Assembly (NCBI GenBank): GCA_900557355.1
Contig: USSR01000067.1
Span: forward strand, 1 to 16,825
Direction of reading: 5' to 3'
Source of the DNA: an uncultured Bacteroides sp.
GTDB taxonomy: Bacteria; Bacteroidota; Bacteroidia; Bacteroidales; Bacteroidaceae
DNA length: 16,825 nt
The translations under genes and the position numbers were made by a program. This document shows positions 6,411-13,775 of this stretch, piece after piece (position 1 is the stretch's first letter; the number at the start of each line of letters is the position of its first letter). The notes under the pieces were generated by a model that was not told the DNA's origin, made no database searches, and saw only the letters and a program-made list of their open reading frames with translations.

Positions 6411-6463
6411 CATTCTCTAAACTAAAGATTTAGGGGTTTTCAAATGTGATTCCTTATAAATTC

Positions 6464-8083
6464 TCATTTTTCCCAATCCGGTTTAGGGAATATCCGAATC
6501 GGACTATAACGGATGTAAGTTTCGAATATCTCCTTATCAGGACCGATCATACGAGGATCACCTGAACGCTCCATTTCATTTTGCAAAGCTGTTTTGAGTT
6601 CTTTTTCGACTGATACATAATTAGCGTTACCGGCTAAGTTATGTAAACAAAATGGATCGTCGTTCACATTATACAATTCGAATTCAGGACGTTTATCATA
6701 TGCCATGCAGAAATAGGGGTGTATGACAGGATCTTTATAATTCTCGATCAAAAATGACTTTGACGGTGCATCATCAACATCAGTAAATGCCCATCCGGAA
6801 TGATGAATACCTTTTTCATCGATGCCGTACATCGGGTAAACTTTCCCCGTTTCATTATTGATTGCCTGAGGTGCACCGGCAGGCCAACGTTCTGGTTTTA
6901 TATTCCAGATAAAGAGGTGTTCCCTGCTACGTATGGCGCGCTGCGGATATCCAAGGTTTTCCCAACGGGAAGAGGAGTGCCGCTCACGGCCCATAAATAC
7001 ATATTTCCTGGTTTCATCCACAATGCCATTTTTTTCGGACCGGAGAATATTCACAATGCTTCGCCCTGAAATAGGAAGCATTCCATCAGGTTCCACTCCC
7101 GCAAGTTCTAGAATGGTTGGCGCGATATCTACAAAACCTACCAAATCGTCCACCCGCCGTTTACCCGGAAACCCTTTCGGGTAACTGATTGCCAGGGGCA
7201 CATGTACACCATATTCGAAGCAGTTTGCTTTTGCACGCGGAAAAGGCATGCCATTATCGGCCGTTACCATAACGACCGTATTGTCAAGTTCACCGATGGA
7301 GTCTAGGTAATTCAGCATTTTATAAAGATGAGAGTCTGCCCATTCTATCTCTACGGCATAATCAAGCATATCTCCCTTTATCTCATCTGTATCGGGAAAA
7401 AAACCGGGTACATCAACCTGAACAAGTTCTTTTCCATTACGCTTCCATGAGCCTTTTTCATAAGCCCGGTGGGGTTCGGTTGAACCGTACCAGAAATAGA
7501 AAGGTTGGTCCGGTTTGCGTTGTTGCATGAAATCATGGAAGTTACTAAAATAGTCTATCAATCCAATCCCTCCTGCAGTTCTCGGATCCGACGAATCGTT
7601 TTTTGTGTATCGGTATTTATTGTAGGCATGTCCGGCTGCATTCTCTTTTCTCCATAGTGAATCTTTCTCATTCTGGGCGTAGCGGAAAGGGTCAACTCCT
7701 TTTCCGGTAAATCCGGTGTGGTAACCATTTGCTTTGAGAAGATCAACAAAGGGAATGAATTCTTTCATCCAGGACGAAGCATGCTGTCCTGCCTGTTTAT
7801 TTTGCCAATGATGACGCCCCGTTACCAATGTACTCCGGGATGGCGCGCTTCCCGGTGATCCGGCATAACAATTGGTAAAATAGATTCCGTTGGCTGCTAC
7901 TCTGTCAAAACCAGGGGTGTGGACAAACTTGCTTCCAGCAAATCCTGTGTGTATATACGTCTGATCGTCATTGATTACAAAAAGTATATTAGGCGGTTTT
8001 ATCATTTCTTTCTGATGTTGTTTGCATCCGCCTAAAACTCCTGAACTAATGGAGAGAAAAATTATTCCAGATAAATGTTTCAT
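6464..8083 (-). CDS. S1 family sulfatase, lipoprotein, Ser-type
   Basis: This 539-residue sulfatase hydrolyses a sulfate ester or sulfamate on a glycan. The N-terminus is a lipoprotein signal with lipobox cysteine C20 (SSGVLGGC), so it is membrane-anchored. PNILFVINDDQ (31-41) supplies metal-binding aspartates. The active-site signature is S79-A80-P81-S82-R83, the serine form that needs an anaerobic maturase (anSME) to make formylglycine. Other conserved residues are TEPHR (202-206) and TADNGMPFPRAK (274-285), with D276-N277 as metal ligands. The HTPGFD...EPHR...DNGMPFPR pattern resembles N-sulfoglucosamine sulfohydrolase (SulfAtlas subfamily S1_8), which is a tentative placement. It is the last gene of the locus, 20 bases after its tandem paralogue, and no strong leftward terminator follows it. 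Confidence 0.93.
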   Translation of the reverse strand: MKHLSGIIFLSISSGVLGGCKQHQKEMIKPPNILFVINDDQTYIHTGFAGSKFVHTPGFDRVAANGIYFTNCYAGSPGSAPSRSTLVTGRHHWQNKQAGQHASSWMKEFIPFVDLLKANGYHTGFTGKGVDPFRYAQNEKDSLWRKENAAGHAYNKYRYTKNDSSDPRTAGGIGLIDYFSNFHDFMQQRKPDQPFYFWYGSTEPHRAYEKGSWKRNGKELVQVDVPGFFPDTDEIKGDMLDYAVEIEWADSHLYKMLNYLDSIGELDNTVVMVTADNGMPFPRAKANCFEYGVHVPLAISYPKGFPGKRRVDDLVGFVDIAPTILELAGVEPDGMLPISGRSIVNILRSEKNGIVDETRKYVFMGRERHSSSRWENLGYPQRAIRSREHLFIWNIKPERWPAGAPQAINNETGKVYPMYGIDEKGIHHSGWAFTDVDDAPSKSFLIENYKDPVIHPYFCMAYDKRPEFELYNVNDDPFCLHNLAGNANYVSVEKELKTALQNEMERSGDPRMIGPDKEIFETYIRYSPIRIFPKPDWEK

Positions 8084-8103
8084 GATATTATTTATATTTT
8101 AAT

Positions 8104-9681
8104 TCAAAAGTTAACTTTCAATCCGGATGCTTCCGGTTCAAAATCTGACTTGTTTATTGAGCGTGCCGGAACACTTTCACCTTTTTTTATACGATTCCAT
8201 GCATCTCGGGCAGATCCCATATACGGATATGAGTCAAATATATCCCCCTGACCAAGCATCCTTGGATCCTGCTGTTCTGTCAGCTTTTGTAGAAGTTCGC
8301 TCCGCATTTGTTTTTTCAATACATTGTAATTAGCATCTTCTGCCAAATTTGCCATACATTCCCGGTCTTCTGCGATATTATACAGTTCCTCTTCCTGCCG
8401 TTTACCGAAAGAAAGCTGCCAGTAGCTCTCCGTTTCGGGATTCTGGCGCGCTTTTAATACTTCTGTTTTTGTCGGGCTGCCGTCTACATTCATATATCCT
8501 GTTTCTGGATTTCCCGCTGGCCAGCGACTGGTTTCAAAATTTATCAGATAAAGAAAGTCGCCTTTTATAATACCTCTGATAGGATATCCTTGATCGTTTG
8601 GGCGTCCCACATCATGTCTTTCCTTACCGATCAGAACATAGTCCTTCTGCGATTTACTGTCTTCTTTTGTTAACAGGTCGAGAAAACTTTTACCCTCTAT
8701 CGGTTGCATCCCCGATTTATCTTCCGGTATGCCGGCTACAGCAAGAATTGTAGGTGCCAGGTCAATAAAACTCAGAAGATCCTTTATCTCCCGTCCGGCT
8801 TTCGTTATCCCTTTTTTCCACATCATGGCAAACGGGACATGATTAGAGTATTCGTATTCTTGTCCTTTGGCGCGAGGAAACGGCATTCCATGATCGGCAG
8901 TAACAATGACGATTGTGTTTTCCAGTTCTCCCGCCGCTTCCAATATCTGAAGAATAGCGACTAGGTGTTTATCAAAATGTTCTATTTCCAGCGCATAATC
9001 CAACATGTCCGTGCGTACTGCCTCATTGTCCGGCCAGAAAGATGGAACAGAATCAATCTGATTAATATTTTTTCCAGCTTTTAAAGAAGAACCGAATTCG
9101 TATCCTCTATGTGGTTCCAAAGCCCCATACCAGAAACAGAAAGGCTGGTCTTCGGACTTATTTCTGAGGAACTCTTGAAAGTTGGCTGCATAATCAATAT
9201 TGGATATTCCTTTTGTCGGGGGTGTCAATTTGATCTGATTCCACATTTTCCCGACTATATTTCGTGCATTTCCTAACGAGTCGTTAGCAAAACCGGGTCC
9301 CCAGCCTTTTCCTGTTGCTCCTACCTTATAGCCGTTCTCAGCCAATACCTCGGGATAAGATTTGAATTTTGCAGGGAAATCGGGCCAGTGATTGCAGGCT
9401 TCTTCCAGTTGCCAGGAATTACGTCCTGTAATAATGCAGGCTCGGGAGGGCGATGATTTGGCATTACAAGTGTACATGCGCTGAAACAACAGGCCTTTTT
9501 GTGATACTTGGTCGAAACCGGGTGTGTGGAGCCAGGGCGTTCCATATGCTTGCATGTGGGGATAAGATATGTCGTCGGCAATGCAGAACAGGATGTTAGG
9601 ACGTTGTTTTTCTTCAGCCTGTTTGCAAAATAGGTTGCTTATTCCGGTAACTAGGAATAAAGGAATAAATATTTTTTTCAT
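8104..9681 (-). CDS. S1 family sulfatase, lipoprotein, Ser-type
   Basis: This 525-residue sulfatase is paralogous to its downstream neighbour. The signal MKKIFIPLFLVTGISNLFCK gives lipobox cysteine C19. RPNILFCIADD (27-37) holds metal-binding aspartates, and the active-site motif is S76-S77-P78-S79-R80, followed by ACIITGR, again the serine form matured by anSME. LEPHR (188-192) and TADHGMPFPRAK (261-272, D263-H264) complete the catalytic set. The overall pattern again recalls the N-sulfoglucosamine sulfohydrolase group, but the metal ligand after D is His here and Asn in the neighbour, and the C-terminal halves differ, so the two probably act on different sulfate positions. The gene starts 25 bases after the GH36-like gene, in the same apparent operon. 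Confidence 0.93.
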   Translation of the reverse strand: MKKIFIPLFLVTGISNLFCKQAEEKQRPNILFCIADDISYPHMQAYGTPWLHTPGFDQVSQKGLLFQRMYTCNAKSSPSRACIITGRNSWQLEEACNHWPDFPAKFKSYPEVLAENGYKVGATGKGWGPGFANDSLGNARNIVGKMWNQIKLTPPTKGISNIDYAANFQEFLRNKSEDQPFCFWYGALEPHRGYEFGSSLKAGKNINQIDSVPSFWPDNEAVRTDMLDYALEIEHFDKHLVAILQILEAAGELENTIVIVTADHGMPFPRAKGQEYEYSNHVPFAMMWKKGITKAGREIKDLLSFIDLAPTILAVAGIPEDKSGMQPIEGKSFLDLLTKEDSKSQKDYVLIGKERHDVGRPNDQGYPIRGIIKGDFLYLINFETSRWPAGNPETGYMNVDGSPTKTEVLKARQNPETESYWQLSFGKRQEEELYNIAEDRECMANLAEDANYNVLKKQMRSELLQKLTEQQDPRMLGQGDIFDSYPYMGSARDAWNRIKKGESVPARSINKSDFEPEASGLKVNF

Positions 9682-9706
9682 TTTATATCATTATTAATCG
9701 AAAGTA

Positions 9707-12175
9707 TTATAGAATGTTTTCAAATGTAATGGATATATCCCTACTTCCTTTTGAATATAAGGTAATTTCATTTACATTCTGTGATAGCACATTTCCTCCG
9801 ATAATTTTTATCGGTTTCTTATCTTCATATTTTATACACACGGTTGAAGCTGATGCAACCTTAATGACCAGCAGGTTGTTTTCTAACCGTATATCGTCCA
9901 ACTGTCCTGTGGATGAAATGACGGATACTTTTTCTCCTTTATTTCCAATAAGAAAAGCGCTTATCGTATCGTCCGGTTTATTGAAATTGAAGTCCATGTT
10001 GATAGTTTTGGGATTACTTGTGTAAGAATGATTTAAGATTCCAAGTAGTTGTGACCGATTCAAATCTAATTTGTAAGGGAGTCTGGTCTTTGATCCGCTG
10101 AATCCGATAATCTGTCCGAAAGCATGCACGGAATCTACCTGGGTGTATATCTCCGGTGATGCTCCTACGTTAACATTATAATCGGTCATTATACCGTGAA
10201 TATAGGGTCTTACCCGTTTAGCTTTTGCTAATGTTTTACCGATGCCAATCCTTTCTTTGGGAGTAAGTTGGCTTAGATCTCCCCAAAAACCATGCCCGGC
10301 AATTAATGTGTTATTTATATTATAATGTTGTGCGTGGTATGGTGCTACATCATGCGGGTAAACTGCATAAGTAAACAACTCTTTTGGGAAAAAATGTCCA
10401 TAATCATTGATGACCGTACGCATAGATTTAGTTCGGTAAGTGGAATAGTCACCATAAGCGGATGCACCATTATTGATGAAAAAGAATATTCCCTCTTGTA
10501 GAGGCATCAATCCAATCATGCACCGTTCCGGCTCTGTAAGGTCTACTTCTATAACTACATCGTTATTGTATTTCCGTAACTCTTTCATAATACGGGTTAC
10601 ATAAAAAGGGAAAAGATAATTATATCTTTCTATCCTTTCTTTTTTTGTATGGCTATTATCTCCATGATTGAGACCGGCCAAAGAACTATTGAAAGTATTC
10701 ATTGCATCCCATTTAAAAAAACGAATACCTTGATCAATCAGTCTTTTACAATCTTCAAGAAATAAATCAGAAAAAGGTCCTACGATATCAAATACTGGTT
10801 TTCCCCATTGTGCTACAATAGGAACTCCGTCGGATCGGCGGATAATCCATTCAGGATGTTGTCGGTATCTTTTAAAGAGGCTATCTATTGCCATCGGAGA
10901 TAACCAGATCCCTGGTATCATATTATGCTCTTTCATCCGGTTAACAAGTGGGGTTAATTTATTAGGTAAACGTTTTTGATGTGGAGTCCATACACCTAAC
11001 GCTTCTTCCCATCCGTCGTCGAGTACAAAAAGTTCAATATTCATCTGAGCAGCATAGTCAATTTCTCGGAGTATTCGCTCCTCTGTCAAGACCTCTCTTA
11101 AATCATGCCCTTTCTTATTTAGTTCTCTTTGCATGGCCCAGGTATTATAATAAAAATGAGATTCCCGGGATTTAGGATGCTCTGTTATTTGGCTGAAAAG
11201 ATAATTGTGTATCAACGGTTCAATCTGTTCATCTTTTCCGATAAAACTGAAACTATTCCATACGGTTTCGTAAAAAGAGTCGCATGGTATTTTCTCATTA
11301 TCGAAATAACCTCCTCTTATTAGTTCTGTAGCTATTGTCCGAGTATTTCCGTTTTGACTGTAATGGTGAGCAATGAACCAAAAATTTTCATCTTTTATTT
11401 CTGTTTCATCTCCTTCTACTCCTTGATTAGCGTCAATATCCCCTTTTTTTATGGAGGTGACTGCCGACAACCGGAAACCTTGTGCTCCATCTTGTGAGGC
11501 ATGTTCGTACGTTAACATTACTTTATGACTTCCCGTGCAGGTTACAGAGAAAGGACCTTTCAGGAAAAGTTCACCGCTATCCGTCAGCGTATGATTTCTA
11601 ATAGAGGGATAAAATGTATGATTCCAATGCTGGTAATTAGCTATTTGTATTTCCTGTATAGCCCCTTTCATATTATTGTTGAGAGATAACCTTGGGTAAA
11701 TGAAATGTAGTTTTCCTTCCTTTTTATTCAACTGAAAATTGTGTCCTTTGGTCGATTTCAGTTGTATCTTCTCTCTGGTAAGTGTTGAGTTCTGAAAATA
11801 TTGTCGGTACAATTCTATTTTCAAGCCTTTGTATGCTCCCTTACCCTTAAAATAAAAAATATACTCCAGACCTTGATTAACCAAACTTCTTTCTTCGTAT
11901 TTAATAAATTCCCATACCGGCATGGATGAGAGCACTGTTTCTTTGTTAATCTGAAATTCGAAGTAAGGAAGCGCATTTTCAGCTATCAATTCTTTCTGGT
12001 TTTTCTTATCGAATACCGATCGGACGGAGATCGTATTATTCTCAAATGATAATATCTGCCGCATCTCTGTATTTTCATAGATGAACTCCTTTCCAGCCAT
12101 GTATCCGTTAGCCAGCATATCATTATCACAATAAAAGAATAAAATGATTAGTAAAAAGATGTTCTTAAGTTTCAT
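9707..12175 (-). CDS. divergent clan GH-D (GH36-like) alpha-glycosidase
   Basis: ATG 12175 gives an 822-residue protein with a signal-like N-terminus (MKLKNIFLLIILFFYC), so it is exported. An upstream in-frame ATG at 12253 runs through a hairpin and lacks a signal, so it is rejected. Residues 30-300 form a beta-sandwich domain. The TIM barrel starts near 340 (HFYYNTWAM) and carries ELFVLDDGWEEALGVWTPHQ (381-400) and IPGIWLSPMAIDSLFKRYRQ (420-439). FFKWDAMN follows, with D490 as the likely nucleophile, as in GH27/GH36 alpha-galactosidases. The usual SGGGRxD acid/base segment of GH36 is absent; VVIEVDLTEPER (540-551) lies where it would be, with E543, D545 or E548 as candidates. A beta-sandwich domain closes the protein. 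alpha-Galactosidase activity is the best guess, but the substrate may differ. Confidence 0.75.
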   Translation of the reverse strand: MKLKNIFLLIILFFYCDNDMLANGYMAGKEFIYENTEMRQILSFENNTISVRSVFDKKNQKELIAENALPYFEFQINKETVLSSMPVWEFIKYEERSLVNQGLEYIFYFKGKGAYKGLKIELYRQYFQNSTLTREKIQLKSTKGHNFQLNKKEGKLHFIYPRLSLNNNMKGAIQEIQIANYQHWNHTFYPSIRNHTLTDSGELFLKGPFSVTCTGSHKVMLTYEHASQDGAQGFRLSAVTSIKKGDIDANQGVEGDETEIKDENFWFIAHHYSQNGNTRTIATELIRGGYFDNEKIPCDSFYETVWNSFSFIGKDEQIEPLIHNYLFSQITEHPKSRESHFYYNTWAMQRELNKKGHDLREVLTEERILREIDYAAQMNIELFVLDDGWEEALGVWTPHQKRLPNKLTPLVNRMKEHNMIPGIWLSPMAIDSLFKRYRQHPEWIIRRSDGVPIVAQWGKPVFDIVGPFSDLFLEDCKRLIDQGIRFFKWDAMNTFNSSLAGLNHGDNSHTKKERIERYNYLFPFYVTRIMKELRKYNNDVVIEVDLTEPERCMIGLMPLQEGIFFFINNGASAYGDYSTYRTKSMRTVINDYGHFFPKELFTYAVYPHDVAPYHAQHYNINNTLIAGHGFWGDLSQLTPKERIGIGKTLAKAKRVRPYIHGIMTDYNVNVGASPEIYTQVDSVHAFGQIIGFSGSKTRLPYKLDLNRSQLLGILNHSYTSNPKTINMDFNFNKPDDTISAFLIGNKGEKVSVISSTGQLDDIRLENNLLVIKVASASTVCIKYEDKKPIKIIGGNVLSQNVNEITLYSKGSRDISITFENIL

Positions 12176-12188
12176 TGAATTTGTTGAG

Positions 12189-12256
12189 GTATTGAGGGGT
12201 GTATCAAAAGTCCACTCCTTTTTATCCGGAGGGGAGCTTGTGATACACCTCAATGA
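12189..12256 (-). promoter_or_regulatory. long hairpin between the SusD gene and the enzyme genes
   Basis: ATTGAGGGGTGTATCA (12191-12206) pairs with TGATACACCTCAAT (12241-12254), broken only by a two-base bulge. An inner CTCC/GGAG stem can also form. The hairpin fills most of the 88-base gap between the SusD stop and the glycosidase start. It lacks a T-tract, so rather than a full terminator it may be a partial attenuator or mRNA-stability element that lowers enzyme expression relative to SusC/D. Confidence 0.6.
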
Positions 12257-12263
12257 TTTTTAT

Positions 12264-13745
12264 TTATTTAGGCGTAATCTGATAATCATTTTGTTTCAAT
12301 TCCGGATTTACATCAACCTGTTTCTGCGGAATCGGAGTAGTGAGGTTGGTCTCGTTGAGTTTAAAACCTTTACTCGTCATAACTTCAATCGCACGGCCGG
12401 TGCGGATTAAATCGAACCATCTGTGCCCCTCAAAAGCCAGTTCCACACGGCGTTCGTGTTCAACGATCAGGAAGAATTCATTTTTATCCGAAGTTTTAAT
12501 ATCTACGGGAGAAGTTTCGGTTGTCTGGTAACCGAATCCTCTACGGCGCACTTGATTGAGGTAATCACATGCCTGCGCTGTTTTTCCATTTTGGTTTAAT
12601 GCTTCGGCATACATTAAAAGTACGTCGGCATAACGGATTACCGGGAAGTTGTTGTTACTATCGCCATTTTGATAAGGGATGTCGAAGTATTTTTTCACAT
12701 AGCGTGATTCTACCCATTTTCCGTCTTTACGTGAATCATTATAGCCGAGTGCCATGGAAAAGTCACGTCTCAAGTCGCCATCTTCGTATGCGTTATACAT
12801 ATCCATTTCCGGAATGTTGTTACCTCCCGTTCCTCCTACTTGGACAACATTGGTTCCTGAGTTGAAAGGCGCAAATGTGTTCGGGAAATCACTACCTTCT
12901 CCGTATCCGCCTTTCTTGAACTGAACTTCGAAAACGGTTTCTTTGTTGTTGTGATTATCCGCATGGAATACACTGGCATAGCCCTTATTGTTCAACGAGC
13001 CTGCCTCGTTCTCTAAAAGTGCGTACACTTTGCTAGTTATCACTTCGGCTAGATTAGTTTCGGCTTCCGAGTATTTGTTCAGTGTCAGATATACTTTGCC
13101 TAATAAAGCTTTGGCAGCTCCTGAAGTTGCCCGACCAATATTCTTGTCTTCTTTATAAGATATAGGCAATGCTTCGGCTTCTTTTAGGTCGGCAATGATT
13201 TGTTCGTATACTTTTTCTTTTGGATCTCTCATGTATTTATATGATTCATTGATACTTATTTCATGCAATACTAATGGAACGTCTCCATACACACGAACAA
13301 GATTAAAGTAAGTCAATGCCCGGAGAAATTTGCACTCCAGTTTGTACCGGTCACTCAGCGTTTCGTCTATATCTATATTATCGATACGATCTAAAACCGT
13401 ATTAACACGATTAATACAAGCATAGCTCTTATTCCAAAAATTGGCAATATAAGGATTCGTAGTACGGATATAGAACTTATCGAATTCATCTTGATCGACT
13501 ACGGAACCGGAAAGTAAATTGTGTGTATTGTCCGATGGAATTTCCGAAAAAACATACCAGTTGCCATATTGACCGCCTTCCTGAAGTGTGGAGTACGCAC
13601 CGTTGACGGCCATTGTAAATTGTTCCGCTGTTTGATAAAACTGTTCCCCCCCTAATTTATTTTTCGGTTGTAAGTCCAGAAAATCGCTACAGGATATAAG
13701 GCCTAAACACAAGCCTAATGCTACTATTTTATATATTGCTTTCAT
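12264..13745 (-). CDS. SusD/RagB-like glycan-binding lipoprotein
   Basis: This 493-residue surface lipoprotein is the glycan-binding lid of a SusC/SusD uptake complex. The signal MKAIYKIVALGLCLGLISCS has lipobox cysteine C19, followed by the classic DFLDLQPKN start of SusD proteins. FTMAVNGAYSTL and later helices form the TPR-like scaffold. FPVIRYADVLLMYAEALNQN and HRWFDLIRTGR are C-terminal RagB/SusD signatures, and the protein ends with the family-typical YQITPK. ATG 13745 is chosen; ATG 13751 (MSMKAIYK) is also possible, while the extended frame to 13775 would need a TTG start. It lies directly after the SusC stop (13776), as is usual for such pairs. Ligand unknown; neighbouring sulfatases suggest a sulfated glycan. 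Confidence 0.95.
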   Translation of the reverse strand: MKAIYKIVALGLCLGLISCSDFLDLQPKNKLGGEQFYQTAEQFTMAVNGAYSTLQEGGQYGNWYVFSEIPSDNTHNLLSGSVVDQDEFDKFYIRTTNPYIANFWNKSYACINRVNTVLDRIDNIDIDETLSDRYKLECKFLRALTYFNLVRVYGDVPLVLHEISINESYKYMRDPKEKVYEQIIADLKEAEALPISYKEDKNIGRATSGAAKALLGKVYLTLNKYSEAETNLAEVITSKVYALLENEAGSLNNKGYASVFHADNHNNKETVFEVQFKKGGYGEGSDFPNTFAPFNSGTNVVQVGGTGGNNIPEMDMYNAYEDGDLRRDFSMALGYNDSRKDGKWVESRYVKKYFDIPYQNGDSNNNFPVIRYADVLLMYAEALNQNGKTAQACDYLNQVRRRGFGYQTTETSPVDIKTSDKNEFFLIVEHERRVELAFEGHRWFDLIRTGRAIEVMTSKGFKLNETNLTTPIPQKQVDVNPELKQNDYQITPK

Positions 13746-13775
13746 ACTCATTATTTTGTTTTTAGGTATTAACAA

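Larger units (their letters stand above)
6237..6433 (+). mobile_element. degenerate IS200/IS605-family remnant
   Basis: Two hairpins with the same 7-base loop CTAAAGA bracket this segment: CCGCTAAG/CTTAGCGG (6237-6244 and 6252-6259) and CTAAA/TTTAG (6417-6421 and 6429-6433). The base pair closing the loop differs in a compensating way (G-C versus A-T). Between them is a fragment reading like the C-terminus of an IS200-type TnpA. IS200/IS605 elements have related subterminal hairpins at both ends that the tyrosine HUH transposase recognises as single-stranded DNA. This segment would be an internally deleted, non-autonomous copy. Exact ends cannot be set from one copy. Confidence 0.45.
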
